A DNA stretch of 64,000 nucleotides from VAZQ01 sp963725185 (GTDB taxonomy: Bacteria > Pseudomonadota > Alphaproteobacteria > Rhizobiales > Xanthobacteraceae): contig CAVRXO010000006.1 in the NCBI GenBank assembly GCA_963725185.1, positions 496,001 through 560,000 on the forward strand, read 5' to 3'. A program made the translations under genes and the position numbers. A model generated the notes under the pieces. That model was not told the DNA's origin, ran no database searches, and worked only from the letters and a program-made list of their open reading frames with translations. Shown here one piece after another: positions 52,102-61,939 of this stretch (position 1 is the first letter of the stretch; each line of letters opens with the position of its first letter).

Positions 52102-53045
52102 GTGAAGATCGGCGTTCCCGGCACGAAGGCATCAAAGGCGGCGAGCACCTGCATCCGGAAGCGATCCTGCTCCATCAAGAGCTCATGGCGGCCGCCCGGC
52201 ACGATGAGATGGGCGCCGGCCCGCAACCGGATGGCGAATTCGTCGATCGCCGGCGTCGAGACGATCTGATCATGGCCGGCGGCGATGACCAGCATGGGTT
52301 GGCGGATCTTGGTCGGGAAGCTCGGGTCGGACAGCTGGCGCATCGCCTTCAAGGCCGAATCCGCCCACCCGACCGTGGGCCAGCCGATCGCCAGCGCCGG
52401 CTCCGCTTCGGCAATCGCCATGTTGCGGGCATAGCGGACGGGATCGGAGGTGAGCAGGTTACCGATGAAGGCGCGCTGCGGTATCCCCGAAGCGCCGCCG
52501 CCCGGCACATAGATGCCACCGAGCCCGAGCAGTCGCAATGCCCTGACACCGACCCGGCTCAACGAGGATCGGCCCATGCCGGGCAGCGCGATCATCGGAG
52601 CCAGCAGCACGGTGCGATCGAACCAGCGGTGTCCCTGATAGGCCGCGCGCAGCAGGATCGAGGACCCCATCGAATGGGCCAGGGCGAAAAACGGCGGCGG
52701 ACAGTCGGGCAGCACGACCTCGCGGATGAAGGTGTCGAGATCGACGTCGTAACGGGAGAAATCCCTGACATAGCCCTTGCGCGGGTTGCGCAGCGCGCGG
52801 TCGGATAGTCCCTGCCCGCGCCAATCGAGCGTGGCGACCGCGAAGCCGCGGGCGCGCAGGTCGCGCACGGTCTCGAAATATTTCTCGATGAACTCGGCGC
52901 GGCCCTGGAACAGGCACACGGTGCCCTTGCGCCCCGGCGGCGGCGCCCAGCGCGCAAAGCGCAGCGAAACTCCATCCGGAGTCTTCAACATTCCGGTCAC
53001 CACGTCATCGGGGACCGGATTGGCTGGGATGGAGACGAGAGTCAT
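52098..53045 (-). CDS. Alpha/beta hydrolase, lysophospholipase-like
   Basis: About 315 residues from the ATG at 53045 (MTLVSIPANP); another ATG at 53066 is possible. An alpha/beta hydrolase fold with oxyanion region LFQGRAEFIEKYFE, nucleophile elbow AHSMGSSILLRA (Ser), acid in AAGHDQIVS and histidine in GGRHELLME. The RAEFIEKY segment is characteristic of PldB/monoglyceride-lipase-like enzymes of rhizobia. No signal peptide, so probably cytoplasmic or membrane-surface lipid hydrolysis. It is convergent with hisN and divergent from hsp20. Confidence 0.88.
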   Translation of the reverse strand: MTLVSIPANPVPDDVVTGMLKTPDGVSLRFARWAPPPGRKGTVCLFQGRAEFIEKYFETVRDLRARGFAVATLDWRGQGLSDRALRNPRKGYVRDFSRYDVDLDTFIREVVLPDCPPPFFALAHSMGSSILLRAAYQGHRWFDRTVLLAPMIALPGMGRSSLSRVGVRALRLLGLGGIYVPGGGASGIPQRAFIGNLLTSDPVRYARNMAIAEAEPALAIGWPTVGWADSALKAMRQLSDPSFPTKIRQPMLVIAAGHDQIVSTPAIDEFAIRLRAGAHLIVPGGRHELLMEQDRFRMQVLAAFDAFVPGTPIFT

Positions 53046-53178
53046 GACCTGCAGGGAAAGTTTCAACGTCCGCGGCCGGCGGCGAGTTGTTGGTCTTATA
53101 TCAGCACCTGGACTTCGCTCAATGCGATGTTCTCAACTATCGCCGGATAAAAGCGCCAGGGCCGATGCAGACGGCTCC

Positions 53179-53301
53179 CTTGCGAAGGCGCAAGTCCGTT
53201 CCCACATTTTGGCTGTGCAGGCCCGCCAGCGGGCTGCACGCACGAAACCGGTCCGGCCATTCGGCGGACCATCCGCATCTCGCTCAAGTGGAGGATATGC
53301 C
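53179..53301 (+). promoter_or_regulatory. ROSE-like RNA thermometer upstream of hsp20
   Basis: Four consecutive hairpins lead into the start codon: CTTGCG/CGCAAG (53179-53194), GTGCAG/CTGCAC extended by CCCGC/GCGGG (53215-53239), GGTCCG/CGGACC (53250-53270), and a weak one, GCAT...ATGC (53275-53300), that contains the Shine-Dalgarno GGAGG (53290-53294). The last hairpin reads CTCGCTCAAGTGGAGGAT, like the TTGCTC...GGAGGAT end of Bradyrhizobium ROSE elements. This would hide the ribosome site at low temperature. Confidence 0.65.
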
Positions 53302-53763
53302 ATGCGACCTTTCAATCTTGCTCCCCTCTATCGCTCGACGGTCGGTTTCGACCGGATGTTCTCGCTGCTCGACCAGGTATCCGGGTTCGACGGCGGAACG
53401 CCCGGCTACCCGCCCTATAACATCGAGCGGACCGGCGAAAACGCCTACCGCATCAGCGTGGCGGTTGCCGGCTTCTCCGAGCCCGAGATTACCATCGTGG
53501 CCAAGGAGAACACTCTGACCATTCGCGGTGACAAGCAGACCAACACCGACGAGAAAAACGGCGAGGTGCTCTATCAGGGCATCGCGGCGCGCGCGTTCGA
53601 GCGCGTGTTCCAGCTCGCCGATCACGTCGAGGTCAGGGGCGCCAAGCTCGAGAACGGGCTGCTGCACGTCGATCTGACGCGCGAGGTCCCCGAGGCCAAG
53701 AAGCCGCGCCAGATTCCGATCGGCAATGGCAAGGCGACCGCGGTCGAGGCGAAGGCGGCCTGA
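53302..53763 (+). CDS. Small heat-shock protein, Hsp20/alpha-crystallin
   Basis: A 153-residue class A type sHsp. The ATG at 53302 has GGAGG 7 nt upstream. The N-terminal arm (MRPFNLAPLYRSTVGFDRMF) is followed by the alpha-crystallin domain from YPPYNIERTGENAYRIS to LENGLLHVDLTRE and by a C-terminal tail with the IPI anchoring motif in RQIPIGN. Family members form oligomers that hold unfolding proteins. The ROSE-like leader and the strong terminator just downstream make it a self-contained heat-inducible unit. Confidence 0.95.
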   Translation: MRPFNLAPLYRSTVGFDRMFSLLDQVSGFDGGTPGYPPYNIERTGENAYRISVAVAGFSEPEITIVAKENTLTIRGDKQTNTDEKNGEVLYQGIAARAFERVFQLADHVEVRGAKLENGLLHVDLTREVPEAKKPRQIPIGNGKATAVEAKAA

Positions 53764-53804
53764 CGCCGATTTACCGCGCTCATCTGCCCGGTTTGATCGC
53801 AACG

Positions 53805-53832
53805 AGCGCCCCGGATTCTCCGGGGCGCTTTT
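53805..53832 (+). terminator. Strong intrinsic terminator after hsp20
   Basis: AGCGCCCCGGA (53805-53815) and TCCGGGGCGCT (53819-53829) form a perfect 11-bp stem with a TTC loop, followed by TTTT. It lies 42 bp after the hsp20 stop and just before the convergent gene's stop. Confidence 0.92.
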
Positions 53833-53840
53833 CGCTGCGA

Positions 53841-54545
53841 TCACTCGATCGGTTTCGCGGCATCACCGGCTCCGCTCGGCGCGGCTGACAACGTCGCCGC
53901 GGGCGCGGACGGCTTGACGGCCGGCGCTGCTGCCGGAGCTTCGGCCGGCGCTTGGGCCGGCACTTGGGCCGGCGCTTCATTCAGCGCCAAGCCGGGTCGC
54001 GGGCGCGGCAGCGGCGGGGGTGGCGGTAGCGCGGGCAAGGCCGGCTCCGCGACCGCCACATGGGTCCGCGGCGGCGAAGCGGCACTCGGCGCGTTCGCGG
54101 GCCGGGAGTTGGGGATAGTGCGAGGCGGCATGGGCGGCAGCCCAGAGTTTGCGCTCGGGTTTTGACCATACACCGTCCTTCCCGCAGCGTCGGGCGGCGG
54201 CATCGCGACGCCCGGCAGGCCGTTCGGGCGCGCCACCTCGGGACCGTAGGATGCGGCCGCCACAGCCGGACGCAGGTTGACGATGTCGCCGAGCTGGGCG
54301 TCGACGACGACACGCATCTGTCGGCCCACCCGATCGACCGCCACCAGGACATAATACGGGCCGCGCAGCATCGGGCGGGTCAGCGGCTTGAGCCCCGTGG
54401 AGCGCACAATGGACATGATCTCGTAGGGCGGCAGCGCCGGCTCGGAAAGACCAGGACCGGCATAAATTGCTTGCGCCGCGGCCGATCCGGCGGCCCCCAA
54501 GCCGAGGAGCCAGACCCCGGCGCAGATGGCGAGTTGTTTTTTCAA
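53841..54545 (-). CDS. Secreted Pro/Ala-rich protein, unknown function
   Basis: A 234-residue protein with a clear Sec signal peptide (MKKQLAICAGVWLLGLGAAG, cut after AAAQA). A folded part follows (residues 35-95: LPPYEIMSIVRSTGLKPLTR, YYVLVAVDRVGRQMRVVVDA), then a long Pro/Ala-rich, probably disordered tail with PAQAPAEAPAA-type repeats. The folded part resembles small periplasmic proteins common in Bradyrhizobium relatives whose role is not known. The tail might span peptidoglycan. It has its own promoter in the 680-bp gap before gltB and ends at the hsp20 terminator. Confidence 0.75.
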   Translation of the reverse strand: MKKQLAICAGVWLLGLGAAGSAAAQAIYAGPGLSEPALPPYEIMSIVRSTGLKPLTRPMLRGPYYVLVAVDRVGRQMRVVVDAQLGDIVNLRPAVAAASYGPEVARPNGLPGVAMPPPDAAGRTVYGQNPSANSGLPPMPPRTIPNSRPANAPSAASPPRTHVAVAEPALPALPPPPPLPRPRPGLALNEAPAQVPAQAPAEAPAAAPAVKPSAPAATLSAAPSGAGDAAKPIE

Positions 54546-55225
54546 GACACCCCTCCTCTGTTAAGCCCGGCAGGCTAGAGGCTGCTCACGACCAAAATCG
54601 GGCAATCATTGACATGCGACTGCCACAAAACTCGGCGCGATCGGGTTCGGCGGGGGCCGGCAGGAACTCGGAGAAGGCGACCGCTTTCTTGTCATGGGAA
54701 CTTGTTATGGAGACCCTTGCCAAGGCGGCCTCGAGCCGGCAACGAAAAACTTGGAAAGCGAATTTAGCGATAGGCGAATGCTTGTCTCTGCGGCTAAAAT
54801 TTGGCAGGCTAGGTTAGGACAGTGTTGCTGACCCAGTCGGTGCCTGTCCGCCGCGGCATCGGACAGCGTTCAATGGAGCGCTCGGTGGTGGAGCGCTCGG
54901 TAGTGGAGCGCTCGGTAGTGGAGCGCTCGGTGGTGGAGCAACCGGGAGTGGGCAGCCGGGCTTGGTGATCGGGACTTTGCGGGCGGGGAATGGGCGATGA
55001 GGTCGGGCATCGCTGCGCCGCCTGATGCTGAGCGGCCACGCAGTTAGCCCGCCGGGCGGTGGGCGACAAGGCCGCCAATGACCAGAGACCAGAGCGGCGG
55101 TACGCCTCTGGGCCGCGGCGCAGATCGGCGCCGCGGAACGCGCAGGGTGCGCGGCAAGCCCCCTCCCCTTCCCTCCACCGCGCGCGGCGGGAGGAAAGGG
55201 AGGCGTGCAGGACGCGAGGTTCGAG
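54546..55225. other. 680-bp divergent intergenic region upstream of gltB
   Basis: Between the secreted-protein gene and gltB. It contains the 15-bp tandem array at 54874-54933 and no supported gene. The frames across it are products of the repeat and of antisense gltB reading. Promoters for both flanking genes should lie here, but no clear sigma-70 or sigma-54 pair was found. Confidence 0.45.
54874..54933. repeat. Four 15-bp tandem repeats with GAGCGCTC palindromes
   Basis: TGGAGCGCTCGGTGG, TGGAGCGCTCGGTAG, TGGAGCGCTCGGTAG and TGGAGCGCTCGGTGG follow without gaps, and a degenerate fifth unit comes next. Each unit holds the 8-bp palindrome GAGCGCTC, so the array offers evenly spaced dyad sites about 290 bp upstream of gltB. 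Confidence 0.92.
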
Positions 55226-58200
55226 ATGGGCGTGATCGGAAAGCGCGGAACGAAGCTGGAGTCGGATGCCGAGCGGGGTGGAAGCCTGATCGATTCCACG
55301 CCGATGCCGCCGCTTGCGGAGCAGGCTCCCGAACTGCCCCCGGTGCAGGGCCTCTATGATCCGGCGCTGGGCAAGGGCTCCTGCGGGGTCGGGTTCATTG
55401 CCGACATCAAAGGGCGCAAGTCCCACAAGATCGTCGAGGACGCGCTTTCGATCCTTTGCAATCTCGAGCATCGCGGCGCGGTCGGCGCCGATCCGCGTGC
55501 CGGCGACGGGGCCGGGATCCTGGTGCAGATCCCGCACGCGTTCTTCGCCGCCGAAGCCGAGCGGCAACGCTTCCGCTTGCCCGAGCCGGGCGAGTACGCG
55601 GTCGGCGTCCTGTTCATGCCGCGCGACCCCGACTGGCGGCAGGTGATCCGCGATATCTACGCCGAGGTGGTCAAGCGCGAGGGCATGACGCTGCTGGGCT
55701 GGCGCGATGTGCCGGTGGACAATTCGACGCTCGGCCAATCGGTCAAGCCGACCGAGCCCGTGCACCAGCAGGTGTTCATCGGCCGCGGCAAGAAGATCCG
55801 GGACGAGACCGAGTTCGAGCGGCGCCTCTATCTGCTGCGCAAGTCGATCTCCAACGCGATCTATCAGCGGCGCGAGCGCCGCCTGGCCGGCTATTATCCG
55901 GTCTCGATCTCCTGCCGCACCGTCATCTACAAGGGCATGTTCCTGGCCGACCAGCTCGGCACCTATTATCCGGACCTGCACGATCCGAACTTCATGAGCG
56001 CGCTCGCGCTCGTGCACCAGCGCTTCTCCACCAACACCTTCCCGACCTGGTCGCTCGCGCATCCCTATCGGATGGTCGCCCATAACGGCGAGATCAACAC
56101 GCTGCGCGGCAATCTCAACTGGATGGCGGCGCGCCAGGGCTCGGTGTCCTCGCCGCTGTTCGGCGAGGAGATCAGCAAGCTGTGGCCGATCTCCTACGAG
56201 GGCCAGTCCGATACCGCCTGCTTCGACAACGCGCTCGAGTTCCTGGTGCAGGGCGGCTATGGGCTCGCCCACGCCATGATGATGCTCATTCCGGAGGCCT
56301 GGGCCGGCAATCCGCTGATGGACGAGGAGCGGCGCGCGTTCTACGAGTATAATGCCGCCCTGATGGAGCCGTGGGACGGCCCGGCCGCCATCGCGTTCAC
56401 CGACGGCCGGCAGATCGGCGCCACGCTCGACCGCAACGGCCTGCGTCCGGCCCGCTATTTCGTCACCCGCGACGAGCGCATCATCATGGCCTCCGAGATG
56501 GGCGTGCTGCCCATACCGGAGAAGGAGATCGTCACCAAATGGCGGCTGCAGCCCGGAAAGATGCTGCTGGTCGATCTCGACGAGGGCCGCCTCATTCCCG
56601 ACGAGGAGCTCAAGGCAACGCTGTCGCGGCGCCATCCATACCGGCAGTGGCTCGATCACAACCAGATCGTGCTGGAGGACCTGCCCGCCGTCGCCCATGA
56701 GGCGGCGCTCTCGAACCTCGCTCTGCTCGATCGCCAGCAGGCCTTCGGCTACACCCAGGAGGACCTGCGGATCCTGATGACGCCGATGGCCACGCTGGGC
56801 GAAGAGGCGGTCGGCTCGATGGGCAACGATTCGCCGATCTCGGCGCTGTCGCGCAAATCGAAGCTGCTGTTCACCTATTTCAAGCAGAACTTCGCGCAGG
56901 TGACGAACCCGCCGATCGATCCGATCCGCGAAGAGCTGGTGATGAGCCTGGTTTCGATCATCGGGCCGCGGCCGAATCTGTTCACGGTCGAGGACGGCTC
57001 GACCAACAAGCGCCTCGAAGTGCGCCAGCCGATCCTGACCAATGCCGATCTGGAGAAGATCCGCTCGATCTCCGAGATCGGCGACAACCATTTCAAGTCG
57101 CGCACGCTCGACACGACCTGGCCGGCCGAGACCGGCGCGGCCGGCCTGAAGGATGCGCTCGACGCGCTGTGCGCGCGCGCCGAGGCGGCCGTGCGCGAAG
57201 GCATCAACATCATCATCCTGTCCGACCGGCGCGCCGGCGCCGACAACATCCCGATCCCGTCGTTGCTCGCCTGCGCGGCGGCGCATCATCATCTGATCCG
57301 GCAGGGCCTGCGCACCTCGGTCGGTCTGGTGGTCGAGACCGGCGAGCCGCGCGAGGTGCATCATTTCTGCTGCCTGGCCGGCTACGGCGCCGAGGCGATC
57401 AATCCTTATCTCGCCTTCGAGACGCTCATCGCCATGAACAACGACCTGCCGCAGAAGCTCGAGGAGAAGGAGGTCGTCAAGCGCTACATCAAGTCGATCG
57501 ACAAGGGGCTGCTCAAGGTGATGTCCAAGATGGGCATCTCCACCTATCAGTCCTATTGCGGCGCGCAGATCTTCGACGCCGTCGGCTTGAAATCCGAGTT
57601 CGTCGCCGAGTATTTCACCGGCACCGCCACCCGCATCGAGGGCGTGGGTCTGGCGCAGATCGCCGAGGAGACCGTGCGGCGCCACCGCGACGCCTTCGGC
57701 AGCGCGCCGATCTATCGCAACGCGCTCGACGTCGGCGGCGACTACCAGTTCCGCGTGCGCGGCGAGGATCACGCCTGGACGGCCGCCACGGTGGCGGCGC
57801 TGCAGCATGCGGTGCGCGGCAATTCCTATGAAAAATTCCGCGCCTTCGCCAAGGTCATCAACGAGCAGTCGGAGAACCTGCTGACCATCCGCGGCCTGTT
57901 CAAGATCAAGGGTGCCGAGGAGGACGGCCGGGCGCCGGTGCCGATCGATGAGGTCGAGCCCGCCAAGGAGATCGTGCGCCGCTTCGCGACCGGCGCCATG
58001 TCGTTCGGCTCGATCTCGCGCGAGGCCCACACCACGCTCGCCATCGCCATGAACCGGATCGGCGGCCGCTCGAATACCGGCGAAGGCGGCGAGGAGACCG
58101 ACCGCTTCAAGCCGCTGCCGAACGGCGATTCGATGCGCTCGGCGATCAAGCAGGTGGCGTCGGGCCGTTTCGGGGTGACCACCGAATATCTCGTCAATTC

Positions 58201-59957
58201 CGACATGATGCAGATCAAGATGGCGCAGGGCGCCAAGCCCGGCGAGGGCGGCCAGTTGCCGGGCCACAAGGTCGACGAGATCATCGCCAAGGTGCGCCAT
58301 TCGACGCCCGGCGTCGGCCTGATCTCGCCGCCGCCGCACCACGACATCTATTCGATCGAGGACCTGGCGCAGCTCATCTTCGACCTCAAGAACGTCAACC
58401 CCGCGGGCCTGGTGTCGGTGAAGCTCGTCTCCGAGGTCGGCGTCGGCACGGTCGCGGCCGGCGTCTCCAAGGCGCGCGCCGACCACGTCACCATCGCGGG
58501 CTTCGAGGGCGGCACCGGCGCCTCGCCGCTGACCTCGATCAAGCATGCCGGCTCGCCCTGGGAGATCGGCCTCGCCGAGACCCACCAGACCCTGGTGGCG
58601 AACCGGTTGCGCGGGCGCATCGCCGTGCAGGTCGACGGCGGCATCCGCACCGGACGCGACGTCGTGGTCGGCGCGCTGCTCGGCGCCGACGAGTTCGGCT
58701 TCTCGACCGCGCCGCTGATCGCGGCCGGCTGCATCATGATGCGCAAGTGCCATCTCAACACCTGCCCGGTCGGCGTCGCCACCCAGGACCCGGTGCTGCG
58801 CCAGCGCTTCCAGGGGCAGCCCGAGCACGTCATCAACTTCTTCTTCTTCGTCGCCGAGGAGGTGCGCGAGCTGATGGCGGCGATGGGCTTCCGCACCTTC
58901 AACGAGATGATCGGGCAGATGCAGATGCTCGACCGACGCCAGGTCATCGAGCACTGGAAGGCCAAGGGCCTCGACTTCTCCAAGCTGTTCTTCAAGCCGC
59001 AGGCGGGAGCGGGCGTCAGCATCCATCGCAACGAGGCGCAGGACCACAAGATCCACGACATCCTCGATCGCCGGCTGATCGCGGACGCGCAGGCCGCGCT
59101 CGATCGCGGCGCGCCGGTGCGCATCGCGACCACGATCAAGAACACCGACCGCACCGCCGGCGCCATGCTGTCGGGCGAGATCGCCAAGCGTTACGGCCAT
59201 GCCGGCCTGCCAGACGACACCATTCACGTGAGCTTCACCGGCACCGCCGGGCAGAGCTTCGGCGCCTGGCTCGCGCGCGGCGTCAGCTTCGAGCTCGAAG
59301 GCGAGGCCAACGACTATGTCGGCAAGGGCCTGTCGGGCGGCCGCATCATCGTGCGCCCGGCGATCGATTCCGGCATCGTGCCGGAGGAATCGATCATCGT
59401 CGGCAACACGGTGCTGTACGGCGCGATCGAGGGCGAATGCTATTTCCGCGGCATCGCCGGCGAGCGCTTCGCGGTGCGCAATTCGGGCGCCATCGCGGTG
59501 GTCGAGGGCGCCGGCGACCATTGCTGCGAATACATGACCGGCGGCATCGTGGTCGTGCTCGGCAACACCGGCCGCAACTTCGCCGCCGGCATGTCGGGCG
59601 GCATCGCCTATGTGCTCGACGAGGACGGCACCTTCGCGTCGCGCTGCAATCTTGGCGATGGTCGAGCTCGAGCCGATGCCGCCGGAGGAGGAGCTCAACG
59701 AGCGCGACTATCACCACGTCCGCGATCTGGAATCGCACGGCCGGGTCGAGATCCTGACCGACATGACGCGCTACGACGCGCAGCGGCTGCACCTCTTGAT
59801 CACGCGCCACGCGCGTCTTACCGGCTCGGTGCGGGCCGCCGCGATCCTGGCGGAGTGGAGCAAATATCGTCCGATGTTCCGCAAGGTGATGCCGGTCGAA
59901 TACCGCCGCGCGCTCGCCGAGATGGAGAAGGCGCGTACGATGCAGGCGGCGGAATAG
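55226..59957 (+). CDS. gltB: Glutamate synthase (NADPH) large subunit (one frameshift)
   Basis: About 1576 residues after correction. The propeptide ends at Cys53 in GKGSCGVGF, the catalytic N-terminal cysteine of the class II amidotransferase. The central and FMN synthase domains follow (MSFGSISREAHTTLA, AQGAKPGEGGQLPG), with the 3Fe-4S cysteines in CIMMRKCHLNTCPVG, and then the GXGXG C-terminal domain (AGQSFGAWLARG). It converts glutamine plus 2-oxoglutarate to two glutamates. A +1 shift near 59652 moves the last 100 residues; removing one base gives 1577 codons. The start is uncertain (ATG 55226 or GTG 55205). gltD follows 2 bp later. Confidence 0.97.
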
Positions 59958-59959
59958 GA

Positions 59960-61381
59960 ATGGGCAAGGTCACCGGCTTTCTCGAATTCGAGCGCAACGA
60001 CCGCCACTACGAGCCGGTCGAGGAGCGCATCAAGCATTGGCGCGAGTTCGTCCTGCCGCTGCCCGAGGAGGAGAACCGCACGCAGGCTGCGCGCTGCATG
60101 GATTGCGGCATACCCGTATTGTCACACCGGCTGCCCGGTGAACAACCAGATCCCGGACTGGAACGATCTCGTCTATCGCGGGCGCTGGCAGGAGGCTGCG
60201 CAGCAATCTGCATTCCACCAACAACTTTCCCGAATTCACCGGCCGCGTCTGCCCGGCGCCGTGCGAGGCGTCGTGCACGCTCAACCTCGACGACAATCCG
60301 GTGACCATCAAGACGATCGAATGCGCCATCGTGGATCGCGCCTTCGAGGAGGGCTGGGTGAAGCCGGAGCCGCCCGCGGTCAGGACCGGCAAGACGGTCG
60401 CCGTCGTCGGCTCGGGACCGGCCGGGCTCGCCTGCGCCCAGCAGCTCGCGCGCGCCGGCCATGACGTTCACGTGTTCGAGAAGCACGCCAAGGCCGGCGG
60501 CCTGCTGCGCTACGGCATTCCCGATTTCAAGATGGAGAAGCACCACGTCGACCGCCGCATCGCCCAGATGGCGGCGGAGGGCGTGGTCTTCCATTACGGC
60601 GCCCATGTCGGGGGCAACGTACCGGCCCAGAAGCTCCTCGCCGACCACGATGCGGTCGTGCTGGCGGGCGGCGCCGAAAAGGGCCGCGAACTGCCGATAC
60701 CCGGGCGCGAGCTCAAGGGCATCCATTTCGCGATGGATTTCCTGCCGCAGCAGAACCGGCGGGTCGGCAACGAGCCGCAGGACGACGTCGCCCCGATCCT
60801 GGCCGGCGGCAAGCACGTCGTGGTCATCGGCGGCGGCGACACCGGCTCGGACTGCATCGGCACCTCGATCCGCCAGGGCGCGCTGTCGGTCACCAATTTC
60901 GAGATCATGCCGCAGCCGCCCGAGCACGAGAACAAGCTCATGACCTGGCCGGATTGGCCGCTCAAGCTGCGCACCTCGTCGAGCCACGAGGAAGGCGCCG
61001 AACGCGACTTCGCGGTGATGACGCAGAAATTCTCCGGCGCCGACGGCCACGTGCAGAAACTGCATTGCGCCCAGGTGCGACGAGCGCATGAAGCCGGTCG
61101 CCGGCACCGAGTTCGAGCTCCCGGCCGATCTGGTGCTGCTCGCCATGGGCTTCGTGCATCCGGTGCACGAAGGCATGCTCGCCGAGCTTGCGCTCGCGCT
61201 CGATCCGCGCGGCAACGTCAAGGCCGATACGGTGAGCTACCAAAGCTCGAATCCGAAGGTGTTCGCCGCCGGCGACATGCGCCGCGGCCAGTCGCTGGTC
61301 GTCTGGGCGATCCGCGAAGGCCGCCAAGCCGCCCACGCGGTCGACAAGTTCCTGATGGGATCGACGACGCTGCCGCGGTGA
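59960..61381 (+). CDS. gltD: Glutamate synthase small subunit (three frameshifts)
   Basis: About 472 residues after correction. N-terminal Fe-S motif CMDCGIPYCHTGCPVNNQ, then GRVCPAPCEASC, FAD site GSGPAGLACAQQLARAG, NADPH site IGGGDTGSDC and the C-terminal AAGDMRRGQSLVVWAIREGR. It supplies electrons from NADPH to GltB. Shifts of +1 near 60115, 60210 and 61077 must be corrected, giving exactly 473 codons. Only 2 bp separate it from gltB, so the two are one operon. The domain order and all cofactor motifs are intact once the frames are joined. Confidence 0.95.
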
Positions 61382-61385
61382 GTTT

Positions 61386-61447
61386 GTAGGGGCGCCCCTT
61401 GTGGGCGCCCACAGTCGGAAGCGGGCGGCCACAAGGGCCGCCCCTAC
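61386..61447. repeat. 62-bp palindromic repeat between gltD and mmcB
   Basis: GTAGGGGCGCCCCTTGTGG and CCACAAGGGCCGCCCCTAC are near-perfect inverted arms separated by a short spacer. It overlaps the last codon of the convergent mmcB gene and may terminate both transcripts. Confidence 0.85.
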
Positions 61448-61925
61448 ATTCCGTACGGTCCTTCCGGATCCGCCAGCGCGGACAGCCGCAGCGCGGCGGT
61501 GCGGGCGAAGGCCAGCAGCATGCATTTGCGGGTCGCGGCATGCAGCCGATGCTCGGGCGCCTCGCAGACGATGGCGGCCCCAAATGCGTCCGCGACGATG
61601 AGGCCGGTATCCTTCGGGAAGATGTCGCACGGGACCGCAAGCGTGGTGGCGAAGAACAGCCGGTCGCAATGGAGCCGGTAGTCCATCCATTTCTGGTCGG
61701 CGCGAAAATCCGCGACCGACGATTTGATCTCGACGATCCACAGCTCGCCCGCCGGCCCGAGCGCCGTAAGATCGGCGCGCCGGCCGGACGGCAGCGACAG
61801 CTCGCTCACCACCGAAAATCCGAGCGCGTGCAACAGCCGCGTGGTGCCGCGCGCCACTCCCAGCGCGGTCGCCGATTGGCGGCCATCAGGCGGTAGACGC
61901 GAAGCTGCAAGGGAATCGAGGCCAT
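61444..61925 (-). CDS. mmcB: MmcB-family DNA repair nuclease-like protein (one frameshift)
   Basis: About 160 residues. The start is the ATG at 61925 (MASIPLQLRVYRLMAA); the frame then shifts near 61875 and continues as ATALGVARGTTRLLHALGF. Here one base appears to be missing (or two added), unlike the +1 pattern elsewhere. The PD-(D/E)XK-like core is visible in PSGRRADLTALGPAGELWIVEIKSSVADF (split: GRRADL, WIVEIKSS). MmcB is a conserved alphaproteobacterial protein induced by DNA damage in Caulobacter. It shares direction and close spacing with mtnA. Confidence 0.82.
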
Positions 61926-61939
61926 GCGCGCCGTCCTGC

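Noticed and set aside
54809..59698. A 1629-codon open frame antisense to gltB
   Set aside because: Product is Arg/His/Asp-rich with no family signal, and it mirrors gltB codons. Antisense open frames are expected in high-G+C genes; the + strand reading matches GltB throughout.
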